DNA from: Caenorhabditis elegans
Taxonomy: Eukaryota; Nematoda; Chromadorea; Rhabditida; Rhabditidae
Length of the DNA: 64,000 bases
Direction: 5' to 3'
Assembly (NCBI RefSeq): GCF_000002985.6
Contig: NC_003281.10
Location: 10,664,001 to 10,728,000, forward strand
Part shown: positions 24,548-35,290 of the stretch, in pieces
Position numbering within the stretch: position 1 is the stretch's first letter
Layout of the letters: every line of letters begins with the position of its first letter
Program-made: the position numbers and the translations under genes
Notes under the pieces: generated by a model
Seen by the model: only the letters and a program-made list of their open reading frames with translations
Told to the model about the DNA's origin: nothing
Database searches by the model: none

Positions 24548-24936
24548 AGGTGGAGTACCGAACTTTGAGGCCTTCCTTTTTTAGACCCAAAATGGTCCAA
24601 AACTACCAAATTTCGTAATGAGACTTCTGAAAATTTTCCAAAAAAAAGTTATAGCACATCGAGGTTTTGGAAAAAATGGCCTATTTGTAGTTAAAATCTC
24701 AAATTTTGGCAACCTCTCGGTGTCGAAGCGGTTGGAACTTAATTTTTTAAAATTGTCATTCTTCAATGCATGCTTTGGCATTTTATTTCATGTTATTTCG
24801 TGGATTGAAATGTTTTTTCGGTCGATGCGGACACAAAATTGTATAATTTTTTTTCAGAACGTCTTTTTATGAAATTTGGTAGTTTTGGACTATTTTGGGT
24901 CTAAAAAGCAAAGTCTCAAGTTTCGGTACTCCACCT
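24548..24936. mobile_element. Second TTAA-type MITE, AGGTGGAG ends
   Basis: The left end AGGTGGAGTACCGAA follows TTAA (24544-24547), and the right end TTCGGTACTCCACCT is followed by TTAG, a one-base variant. Arms are about 55 bp and include CCAAAATGGTCCAAAACTACC against its complement. A one-ended relative begins TTAAAGGTGGAG at about 26,684. Confidence 0.8.
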
Positions 24937-25494
24937 TTAGTATGAATATCATGAAACAATCTACAAGCGCTACGTTTTTGTTTGAAGTTCAGCAGTTCAG
25001 TATAAGCACTCACAACTTGTACGCAACATATGCGAAGGTCAAACTCCAATTTTTCTAACTAAACTCACTCAATAGCAGAGAAGTTGGCTTCAGTGAAAAA
25101 GTCACGTAGAGAATCGAATTTCTCCAACTCGGCTAAAGCTCCTAAGGAATGTAGCATTGCGATCTGAGCCTGCTCGTCGTCAAACTTATCAATGTATTCA
25201 ATTATCGTGCCAACAAGTCCAACTTCAAGCGTTTTGGAACTATCTTCATTTTTTTTTTTTTTTTTAGTCCTTTATAGCTTTGTTATAGTTCTGCTCTGGT
25301 TTTTCGTATAAAAACAATAATATCCTTTTCATGCATCGTTTCGCGAGCATCTTGTTTTTGCAGTCCAAGTAATAAAGCAATGCATTTAATGAAAATTCCA
25401 AGGTTTCAGTGCGGATAAGCTTGATTGATGATGTAACAGGGCCGCCCATCACGTCTGTAATTTATTGATTACGTGGGTACGTCAATGGTTTTGC

Positions 25495-25625
25495 TACAGG
25501 CTTATGCTAAGGATTACGCTCAGGCTCGGGCTTAGTCTTAGGCTCAGGCTCAGGTTCAGTCTTAGGGTTAGGCTTAAGGTTAGATTTAGGCTCAGGCTTA
25601 GGTTTAGGCTTAAACTTAGGCCTAA
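25495..25625 (+). repeat. Degenerate interstitial telomere-like (TTAGGC) array
   Basis: Six-base units TTAGGC, TCAGGC, TTAGGT and TCAGGT follow each other for about 130 bp. TTAGGC is the C. elegans telomere unit. The array falls inside the broken ZYG-11-like gene. The repeat is open in the minus-strand frame, giving Pro-Lys/Pro-Glu pairs. Confidence 0.85.
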
Positions 25626-26197
25626 CGCCTGTAGAAGTGGAGTCCCGAATGTGGATTTTGCCTTAAAAAGTCAAAAACTGAAATTCTGAAATACTTCAAA
25701 TATGAAATAAACAAAATCTGTCATGCTGCAATCCAAAAGCTGCAATTCCGGAAGCACCATGTCACATTCTATGTAAAGTTTGATAATATTGCGTTTTTTA
25801 AGGTATCTAAAAACAGATTGATACATTTTTCAAAAACCACAGATTGCCCAAATCAAACCTATTGCAGGACACATCCAAAATTTTCAATTTAGTTAAACCA
25901 AAAAGATCAATGATATCGAAATGATTATGGAACTCCATATTTTGCATTTTCAAAATTTGCAAGTTTTGTAAGCGATTTAGTCCTGATATAGTTGATAATC
26001 CAGTCTCCCTAATGTCCAAGAACTCGAGATTTGGGAAGTTCTTGCACAATCTGAAGAAGTCTTTGGCGTCGAGTTGACTGTTACTCATATCAAAGCTTCG
26101 TAGTGAAGGAAGCATATTATTAAGCTGAAAATCAATTAGTGTACATTACTTATCTGTAATATTGAAAAACAGCGGCGCAAAAGAAGTTTCTATTGCA

Positions 26198-26413
26198 CCA
26201 TGTGGAGGTGGCATTGGGTCGACCCTGTTTGAAAGTGTCTGCAGGTCGCGCGGAGCTTCACATTGGGTCGAAAGTTCTTTCAGGAATCGTATTAGAAACT
26301 ATATTTACCAACGGTTCATCTGTATGAGCGAATCGAGGACCGACCAGAAGGCCGACCCGCTCAAGAAGGTCTCCGGTCGACCCCGTTGGCACCTCCATGT
26401 ATATGTGGTGCAA
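26198..26413. mobile_element. Fold-back element in ZYG-11-like intron
   Basis: The left end CACCATGTGGAGGTGGCA ... GGGTCGACC pairs with the right end GGTCGACCCCGTTGGCACC ... ATGTGGTG in reverse complement. It is comparatively GC-rich and sits between the LRR exons at 26,124 and 26,548. Class unassigned. Confidence 0.6.
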
Positions 26414-27870
26414 ACACTAACTTTTTGATTACAATCAATAATGCAGAATTAAGTCAAGGAAGTTGGCAGGTTCCAAGCAGGCGTCATGCCCTGAATCCGC
26501 GCGTACCTTCCATGGAAGCCCTAGCTTTAAGAATGCCATTTATAAACCTTGTTAATCCAGTCACGGCGCAATATAAGTTGTCCGTTAAGTCCAAGATGAA
26601 GAAGTTTTTGCTGGGAGCGGTTGTTTAACCCTTTTCTCAAAACACTGATGATATCGATTTCTGAAAATTCATATAGCATATTAAAGGTGGAGTTTCGAAA
26701 AATGGGGATGTAGTTTCAAAATACTCGGTTCGGGGGCGCGGTCGCGAATATAACATTTTGTGAGAAAGCTAATGGAGTAGCAATTTGCCAAGTATGTAGA
26801 AGCCGTACTACGCCAAACTTTAACCATTAAAACACGACTGCGGCCTATTTTACAAAGTTAGGCTTACTTTTAGAAGTGACGGGTTCCTAAGACTAAAATT
26901 GCAACCTAACAACAAGTTTCAATTAATTCATTATTTCAAATAGAAACAAACATAAAGTTTAATTTTGGTGTACGGCTACTACATAAGTAAATAAAAAACA
27001 ATATCCTCACCATTCTTTTCGGTATACTGATTAGTATTCTCCTCGCAACCAACCACGAACGAACGAAGCTCTTGTTTTCTGAGAACTTTGATTGTTTCCA
27101 TGTGTAGCATATAATCCATCAGATAACATGTTTCAAGTGAAATCTGAGTCTAGGATGTTTAGCTATGGACCATTTGGCGTCAAGTGCCAAAAGTTTGGAA
27201 TATATTTGGTTACTACATTCGATGTCAAGATCATATTCCGGTATGTTGTCGTAACGACCTGTGAAATAATATGATTAGTACGTGGTTTTCAAATACAATC
27301 AATTGATTAACTTGAAATTGAAATGCATAACTTCTGAATAAGTTCTTTGCAAATTATTGCAGTCGCCTAGTCTAACAGGACCAGAAACAAAACACTCGAC
27401 AAATTTTTTCGATCTTTCAAAAATTTCAGTTCGACATTTTTGGAGTTCAAAATCCTATGTGAAGTGAACTGAAACGATCGGTATAATGTTCATAGAAGCA
27501 ATATAAAAGTTAGAAAAAAATCGCAGTACAAAAAAGATAAAACACACCTTCTTGAATATAATCGGCAATATTTTCCACAGAAATACTTGCAAGGGAGCTC
27601 ATCAATGTTTCGAATTTCAGAATATTGCAGGATTTAATGACGTGGTTGTAAGACAAGATGAGACATATCGTATATCGATCATAACTGGGAAGACGCTACC
27701 TAGTTTTTGATCGATGTTTCCCACAAAGATGATGCCCCATGATGATGATGTATCAAGATTTTTGTTTTATTAAGACCCATTAACAACAATTTTAAACAAT
27801 GCACGCATACGGTCGTTCCTTTGAATATCGACTCCTCTTTATGATCGAATCACTGTCCCATTTGCCACTT

Positions 27871-28125
27871 CTAGTTTAAAAAACATGCTTTTTCGAATGC
27901 CATTAAATCTGAAACTCTACGAGAATTTCTTATTTTCGATATTTAGTACGTATGTTGCTTCGTGAATTTTCTTAATTAGTGCAAAAATATTACCCATTTT
28001 ATAGAGGTTTTTATTCAAATACAATTTTCAGTGGGTAACTTCGTACTGAAAATCAAAAATTAAAAAAAAAATCTCGTAGAGTTTCAGATTTAGTGGCAAT
28101 GGGAAAATCATGTTTTAAAAAGTAG
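27871..28125. mobile_element. Fold-back element
   Basis: CTAGTTTAAAAAACATGC with AATCTGAAACTCTACGAGA at the left is mirrored by TCTCGTAGAGTTTCAGATTT and CATGTTTTAAAAAGTAG at the right, with arms of about 55 bp. It lies between the ZYG-11-like 5' exon and the 3' end of the next minus-strand gene. The neighbouring word TATAGAGGTTTTTAT also occurs at about 13,620. Confidence 0.65.
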
Positions 28126-28220
28126 ATTCGTGAATTTCCTTAATTAGAGCTACAATATTACATATTTGATAGAGGTTTTTATCTAAATACAATTTTTAAT
28201 GAGCAACTAATTGGTAATAT

Positions 28221-29760
28221 TTATTGAACACAAGTGCGCGGGGTAGCCTCCAAATCCGAATCATCAGAGAATGGGGTTGATGGCTGATCGTAAAGAGTTG
28301 AGACAGATTGAAATGGTGAAGTATTCGAGTATGACAGATCAGAAAAATCGTCTTCCGTACCAAACTTCAACGACGTGTTTTCAATGCTGTACAACTCGGA
28401 AACCTGAAAAATTGCATGTTCAAGGCAGTTGTCGGCTGCTGGAATTATGTATTCGCATATTTTTGAAACTACCGTAACTAATGTTCAGGCGCGGTTTCAG
28501 GCCGACCTGTCGCCTTTTTCTGCATTTTGATGAGATATTTTTTTAAATTTCAATAAATTTTATGAAAATCTATGTGTTTTAGCAGAAGGCGAGGCATTGA
28601 ATAAAACCTCACCGGTGTCAATTTTTCAACTCTCGGAACAGTCAAATCGTTGAACTCGCTTCCGTGCTCGAGACGGGACATCGGATCTGTTTTAGCCTTG
28701 GAAGATGAAGACTCTGGAGATGCGATTGGAAACATTTCCTGAAATTGTCAATTAGTGCGCACTTGAATAGCCTCAGCTTACCAGGTTGTCGGCAATTAAC
28801 TTGAGAATTTCACGTGATTTGGCACGGCTTTCCGGAGTCCTTTTATTGGGGTAAGTGGTCTCAAGATGCTTTCGTTTTTCTTCAAAAGTCATTTCTTTTG
28901 CCGGAACTTTGATCTCTTTCTCTTTTCTGGAAGAAATTTCTTAATTGTTTCTAGTTTTCCAGAGAACTGTGCTAGTTGGGTTACGCACGTGGTGTCAGGC
29001 TGTCTCATCGCTCCACTGCACACGAAATGCGGGAAAATATTTTTTGAAAATTAACGTGACGTCACAGAGTATATTTTTTTTCAATTTAAGAGTCGATTTT
29101 CGTGAAATATTCATAATTTTTCAAATAGCTTTCTCATGTTAATTTATAAAATTAATATTCCACTGGAATTCTAAAAATTTAGCAAGTTAAGTGGAGAAAT
29201 TGAAGCAAAATACAATAGAAACTAATAATGTTATCTAACACAAAACTTTATGTGGAAAATTATAAAAAATTTCACGAAAATCGACGCCTTAGTTGAAAAA
29301 CAAATTTTCGAAATGCGCTATGACGTCACAAATTTTCAAAATAACATTTTCCCGCCATTTCGTGTGCAGCGGAGCGATGGGACATCCTGACACTACGTTT
29401 TTACGGTAGTTTCAGAAGTTTTCGAAACAGTAGTCATTACATATGAAGTGTGTTTTTCAATGGTACACTGAATTTTCCAGAAATTTCAAATGCATTTCCA
29501 AAAATTTCCAAAATCATGACAAGGCGGGACAACCGTAACCGCCATACTTTCAAACAAAAACTCACGGCTTTTCAGCCACTGCTCCGGAGACTCCAAAAAT
29601 CTCGCCAAACGTTTTTGAGAGTTTTTGCTTCTGTATTTCCTGCACTTCTTCAGATGATTTTCCCACTAAAATTTTATTAATATTCCGAAATGTTAAAGTT
29701 TCTTACCGGAAAGTTTGCGAAGCTCATCAATAGTATTCTGAGCCGACTTTATTATTCTCG
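28221..29760 (-). CDS. Unrecognised Ser/acidic protein, 5' end uncertain
   Basis: Minus-strand exons about 29760-29707, 29665-29566, 28926-28782, 28738-28613 and 28403-28221 join in frame at every junction. The predicted chain has a charged, helix-forming N-terminal part (TIDELRKLS, EEVQEIQKQKLSKTFGEIFG), a basic/acidic middle (TFEEKRKHLETTYPNKRTPE, REILKLIADNL), then a Ser-rich acidic tail (SPESSSSKAK, TEDDFSDLSYSNT, TPFSDDSDLEATP). There are no membrane segments or catalytic motifs. I do not recognise the family. No ATG or good acceptor was found for the first exon, so it is probably incomplete. The consistent splice phases argue that it is a real gene. Confidence 0.6.
28992..29393. mobile_element. 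Long-armed MITE in intron of the unrecognised gene
   Basis: The ends GTGTCAGGCTGTCTCATCG and CGATGGGACATCCTGACAC are inverted, and the complementarity continues through the CTGCACACGAAATG, GGGAAAAT and TGACGTCA blocks for about 170 bp. It lies wholly within the intron between exons at 28,926 and 29,566. Confidence 0.8.
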
Positions 29761-30693
29761 TTGGAAATTTGAAAAAAAATAAATTTTTGAAACTTTTTTG
29801 AAAGGTTCTAATATATAATTTTTTCAGTTTGATGCCGATTTTAAAGTTCACGTGTATTTATAGGATTTTTTTGAAGGAAAGAAAGAAAATAATTAGATTA
29901 TAAAAAAAAATATTGGATAGTGAAATATTTTATTTCTTGTTTTTTTAAATTAAAATTTGTATAGTTTCAGTGGATTTTAATGAAAAAAGTCTTAATTTTC
30001 CATATAGTTTAATTTTCGGATCTCAAAAATTTTAGAAATTCCAAAAGCATCCAAATAAGTTAGAGACTTGCCAAAGAAACTGGTAAGGTTCAAAGTTTTT
30101 AGGTCTGAGGCCTGCCTGATGCCTGTTCACTGCTAGGTTTCTCACCTATCTCATGCCTACCTGACTACATACATAGTTACCTCGTGCCTGCCTAGTAGGT
30201 GTCATACATTCCTTCGTTGTGATTGTCTAACTGAATTCCAACCTCAAGTCTATTTTCCTAGGTGTCTACCTCACGCTTGTCAACGCATTTTAATTATGCC
30301 TACCTACATGCATCGCAAAATTTAGAAAACCAAAAAGTTTGAGTTTCCCGTCAAAACTTGGTGAAAGTTCATATCTAAAATCTCGCAACATTTTTTGTTG
30401 GAAATAAATTAGCAGTACCTTTACAAACATTTTTATGTGAAGTATGACGTCAGAGACGACAAAGTACTTTACAGGGTGTCAATGATTTTTCACATATTAT
30501 TATGTATTCTCAACCTATATAAATACAATGATTGGACAAAAAAATCAGTGTGGCCCAATCACTGGAACGTTCTGGCGTCTCTCAATTTTCTGTACTATCT
30601 CGCATTCACACCGTTGTAGCCGTCCAAATCTATAAAAGAGAATCTTGATGATCAAATTGGTCAGCCTGATTTTTTTTCTCGAGAGAAAGGCCA
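29761..30693. other. Divergent intergenic region upstream of fmo-3
   Basis: There is no gene here. At about 30,100-30,310 short CCTGCCTGATGCCTG/CCTACCTGACTAC words recur, a nematode repeat type also seen near 13,185, 39,600 and 57,900-58,100. The last 90 bp before the fmo-3 ATG include a plausible promoter region (TATAAAAG at about 30,631). Confidence 0.5.
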
Positions 30694-33600
30694 ATGCCAG
30701 AAACAAAGAAGCAACTTCTTGTTGTGGGTGCTGGGGCGTCAGGGCTTCCGTCGATAAGGTATGTATTTGAAAATTTCTAGGTCATGCTAGAAAGAAATTT
30801 TCTCTTTTCTAGGCCAGTTTTAGGTCGTGGCTTCAAAAGTTAGACCACCAAATCAATTTCTAGAACATGCGTCAAAAAGTTAGACCATCGTTGAATTTTT
30901 TAGGTCACGAATTCAAAATTTAGGTTATTACAAAAATTTCTTGGTCACGTTTTTGTAAGTTGAGCGATCACATGTATTTCTAGGCCACCTTTCACAAGTT
31001 TAGGCCATGATAGTAATTCCTAGGCCAGGCTAAAAAACTTAGGTCAACACAGGAATTTATAGGGCACTTTTTTGAAAAGTTAGGTTTTCATAAAGATTTC
31101 TAGGCCACGTCAAAAATATAGCCTAACTTTGTTGGCCAAATTGAACTTTCGACCTTTTTCGAATTTGCCAAATCATTTTTCTTATCAACTGTATCTCGAC
31201 GACCTTGTTGTTTTTTTTTCTCAATACGGCAAATTTCTTGCAGGCAGCCGTAGAGACCAGAAAACAAAAAAAAACGAATTCTCCAATAATTGTTTTCTAT
31301 ATTTTCAGACATGCCCTGCTGTACCCGAATGTCGAGGTGACTTGCTTTGAAAAAACTAATGAAGTCGGAGGATTATGGAATTATAAGCCATATAAGACCG
31401 AGTGTGAGCCAGTTTTCAAAAAAATGAAACTTTGACGAAAACCTAAACACTGCGGGAAAACTCTTCCATATTGGAATTTCTAGGCCACCAATATATGTTT
31501 CGGATATGGTCTAGAAAGTAGGGTAGTCTAGAGTTTTAGTTGGTGTCCTAGAGAATTTTAAAATGACCTGAAACGTTTTCGGTCTGCTAGAAAATGTTTG
31601 GGATGGCCTAAAATTTTTAGAAAGTTCTCAAAACCACCTAGAAACGTTTGGAGGTCTCTAGGATTTTAAATGGCAGCCTAGAAAATAAAAAAAAAGACCT
31701 AAGCATGTTTGCAGTTCCCTAAAATTTCAATTGTTGGCTCAGAATATTTTTTGGTGGCCTAGAAATTTTAAGCGTGGCCTAAATATTTATTGGAGGTCTT
31801 TAAATTTTTAGTGTCGTAAATTTAATTTTAATAATTAATTAGTTATGACCTACTAATTTTTAAAATTTCCTGGGAACGTTCGCGGTATTTATTGAAACCT
31901 ATGTTTTTTTTTTCAAAATTAGACCATTCCAAAAATTTACGGAAAAAACCTGAAACTAAAGATTTGCTATGTGACCGAACTTTTTGCAAAATATAACATT
32001 TTTTGAAATTGTTCATAGATTCTTTGCAGTGTCAACGGTCATGAAGTCTACCGTAATCAATACGTCAAAGGAAATGACGTCATTCTCGGATTTTCCACCT
32101 GAAGACACTATGGCTAATTTCATGCATAACACGGAAATGTGCAGATATTTGAATAATTATGCAAAACATCATGAACTTTTGAAATATATTAAATTTAATA
32201 ACTCGGTTATTTCAATTGATAGAAATGATGATTATGACGTCACTGGGAAGTGGAAGGTCCGATATTCGGATGAGTGAGTTTTTTTTAAATCTTTTTTCTT
32301 ATAAATTCTTTGAAAAATTTGAAATTTTGCAAAACTTATGAACTTTTCCATAACTGCTTAAATATTGAAATTATGGTTTTTTTTTAAAGAAAATTAATTT
32401 TTAAAATTAATTTTCCAAGTTCGGCAAATTTCCAATTTGGCGGTTTGCTGAATTGCCGAAAAAAAAGGGTTTACCGCCCACCCCTGTAATGAACCATATG
32501 TCACAAGCTAACAATTCCAAATTACAGAACTGGCGCTGAAAAAACTCGAATTTTCGACGGAGTAATGCTATGCTCAGGACATCACGCAATCCCTCATATC
32601 CCAAAACCATGGCCTGGACAGGAAAAATTCAAGGGTCGTATTACACATTCTCATGATTATAAGGATCATAAAGGGTATGAAGATAAGACAGTTGTTGTCG
32701 TTGGAATCGGGAATTCGGGTGGTGACTTGGCAGTTGAGTTGAGCAGAATTTCGAAGCAAGTCTATCTGGTTACACGACGTGGAAGTTGGATTTTTAATCG
32801 ACTTTTTGATCGTGGAGAACCGCTGGATATGTGCTTGAATTCGTAAGTTATGATATTTCAGACTAGGGTGTCCCTTTTTCGATTTTTCCGAAAATCGTTG
32901 GAAGCTGGGGTGGGCGGCAATTGCCGTTCGGCAAGTTTTTTTGTCGACAAGTTCGGAAATCGGCAATTTGCCGGTTTGCCGATTTGCCGGAATTTTTAAT
33001 TCCGGCAATTTGCCAATTTGCCGGAAATTTCAAATTTTAAAAAGTACTTTTAGGAATTATGAATTCGATGAAGTCTTGAATTTTTTTGTTAACTTGCCGA
33101 ACATTTATCGATTTTCGATTTTTGACGGTACCCTTAATTTCAGTTATCCTATAATGTGACTGGACATGGCTAAAGTATTCACGTGTTCTTTTTTCAGAAA
33201 ATTCCAAATGTGGCTCTCCGAAACTATACCATTTCCACTTGTCAATTGGAATTTCGAGCGTCTTTTGAATATGAGATTCGATCATGCAAAGTATGGGCTC
33301 AAGCCCAATCATCCTGCAATGGGGTAAGTTTTTACACAAACACGGTGACGCGTAATTGCACGTAAATAGTGGAAATACGCTGAATTTAAAATTATTTTTC
33401 GAACATTTAATTAAAGTTTGAAAACAATTTGGCGGGAATTCAAGTTTTTTCCAAGCAATATAAATGCAAAATTCAAATTCAATTTTCGAAGTTATGAAAA
33501 TTTTTTAATTTTTACAATTTTCAGTGCACATATCACAGTAAACGACGAATTACCAAATAGAATTGCATCTGGAACAGTTCGAGTAAAACCAGGAATCAAA

Positions 33601-34791
33601 TCATTTACAGAGACTTCTATCCATTTTGAGGATGGAACTTTTGTAGAAAATGTGGACGAAGTGATTCTAGCAACTGGATTTTCATTTCATTTCAATTTAA
33701 TCGAAAATGGAAATTTGGTAAAAGTGGATGAGAATAAGACGGATGCATTTAAATATATGTTTCCAATGGCTACAGCTGATAAGAATACTTTAGCAGTGAT
33801 TGGTTTGGTTCAAGTAATTGGATCAATTATGCCAATTAGTGAAATGCAGGCGAGAGTCTATTTGGAATCTTTTGCTGCTGGAAGAGAATTGCCGAGTAAA
33901 GAGGAGGTACGTGGCCGAGTTTTCCACTTTTCCAGGGCATGCCGAAATTTACAGATTGGATTTGTCTATTATTTACCATTAAAATTTTTACTCATCAAAA
34001 TGACTTGAAACGTGAATCCATTGCAACTATATGGAATCAATTCTCAAAATAGGTGGCCGAGATATATTTTTCTAGGCCACCTAACACCTAGATTTAAAGT
34101 GGGTGGCCGAGCTTTCCGTGATACACGGCCGTGAGAAAGGAACCCTGTTAGAATTTTTTTTCGAGGGACAAGTTCCCACTCTATTTCAGATCATTTCAGA
34201 ATAAGTAAATTTGAAAAAGGCAGAAAGTGAAATCATGTGAAAAATTCGGCCGCCAACTTTTTTTTTGTGCTCACAATTTTTTAAACTTACAATTAGTTGT
34301 GAGCTGAAAAATTAATTTTTTTAACATTTAATAAAAAAAACTCGAAACAATTAGTAAAAATGTACATTGAAGAATTTTTTATTTTCGAAAAATTATTCAA
34401 TTTCTTGATAAACCCAAAAAAATGGTTCAAAATTTTTCAAAATCGCTACGAGACCCATCCCAAATGAAAAATCATTCAGATGTTCCACAACGTAATTGCC
34501 AAGCGTCAACAAATGGCGAATCGGTACGTGGAAAGCCGTCGGCACACGATTCAAGTCGATTTCCTACCGTACCTCCATGAACTCGGTGCTCTAATTGGTT
34601 GTAATCCAGATATGAAGGCTCTTTGGATGAAGAATCCATTGCTTGCTTGGAGAGTTTATTTTGGTCCTTGTGTTCCATATGTGTTCCGTTTAAACGGACC
34701 AAACACGTGGCAAGGCGCCGAACAGGCAATTTGGGATGTTGATTATCGATCGGAGTGTGCGACGAATAGTAAAGCTGTCAGAAAGGAGTAA
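30694..34791 (+). CDS. fmo-3: Flavin-containing monooxygenase
   Basis: Exons 30694-30758, 31309-31403, 32030-32273, 32528-32842, 33198-33323, 33525-33906 and 34480-34791 join in frame to 512 residues, the usual FMO length. An FAD-binding GAGASG lies at residues 12-17, the FMO signature F-x-G-x3-H-x3-Y at 169-179 (FKGRITHSHDY), and the NADPH-binding GIGNSG at 194-199. EVILATGF is the conserved second-half motif. FMOs oxidise nucleophilic N and S atoms of small molecules using NADPH and O2, usually at the ER. No C-terminal hydrophobic anchor is evident (it ends SKAVRKE). A poly(A) signal lies 51 bp after the stop. The symbol comes from recall of the locus; five fmo genes exist in C. elegans. 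Confidence 0.92.
30770..31850. repeat. Degenerate TTTCTAGGCCAC repeats in fmo-3 introns
   Basis: Introns 1 (30,770-31,130) and 2 (31,470-31,850) carry about 25 loosely spaced words of the type TTTCTAGGCCAC and its reverse TGGCCTAGAAA, one every 30-40 bp. Intron 1 has mostly the plus orientation and intron 2 mostly the minus orientation, so the two introns are partly complementary. Confidence 0.65.
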
Positions 34792-34842
34792 TCGAAGAAA
34801 GAATTGTAAAAATTGTAACAAAAATTGTTTGAATTTTCTTGA

Positions 34843-34848
34843 AATAAA
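34843..34848 (+). terminator. fmo-3 poly(A) signal AATAAA
   Basis: A canonical AATAAA lies 51 bp past the fmo-3 stop in an A/T-rich 3' region. From 34,930 to 35,085 the downstream DNA repeats the word TACTGTAG/TACTGTAGTGG several times, a common C. elegans intergenic repeat. Confidence 0.8.
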
Positions 34849-35290
34849 TGTATTTTTGACTAAAGTAATTTTTTCGCCTATTGAAATTCATTGATTTTTT
34901 TTTTGGAAATTCATAAAAATTGCGCGTTTTCTGTAGTGGTACTGTAGGGGTGCTGTGGGGCTACTGTAGGATTACTGTAGTTTGGGACAATTCGTGTGTT
35001 AAGGTTTTAAAGGTCCCGCGGGAGTTGGTGGAGGATAATGTCAAGGTACTGTAGTGGTACTGTAGGAATACTTTAATCCTACACTGTTCACTGTTGAAAA
35101 CTCAAAACTTATGTTTAAAAAGTGAGCGTGTCCTAATTTTCCAAAAACCTGGTATTCCTAAATTTCAACGCTATTTTTCTTATTTTTTGTTATCAAATTG
35201 TCTGTTAAAAAAAATAAGGTATTTCTATTCTTTATTATTAAATGCTGTTCCAAAAACAAAAACAATTGAAATTTAAAAAAAAAGCAAAAA

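Larger units (their letters stand above)
23127..27602 (-). pseudogene. ZYG-11/ZER-1-like leucine-rich repeat protein, probably broken
   Basis: Recognisable exons on the minus strand, 5' to 3', are 27602-27548, 27258-27011, 26660-26548, 26124-25859, 25806-25713, about 25700-25630, 25454-25264, about 25250-25069 and 23511-23127. The LRR part (LPSLRSFDMSNSQLDAKDFF, NFPNLEFLDIRETGLS, LTKLKILDVSCNR, ELQLLDCSMTDF) and the following helical segments match the ZYG-11 family, substrate receptors of CUL-2 ubiquitin ligases. Signs of decay: the frame of the exon at 27.26 kb stops near 27,120 and resumes one frame over; the join after 25,713 does not keep phase with the next family-like block (ISVFDFLRQNP); and a telomere-like array and a poly-T run interrupt the 25.2-25.6 kb part. 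Several introns hold fold-back elements. It could still be expressed if unusual splicing restores the frame. Confidence 0.6.

Noticed and set aside
24543..24940. Paired sense and antisense frames read as a protein
   Set aside because: They lie inside a fold-back element with inverted ends, and the translated similarity between the strands is due to the arms.
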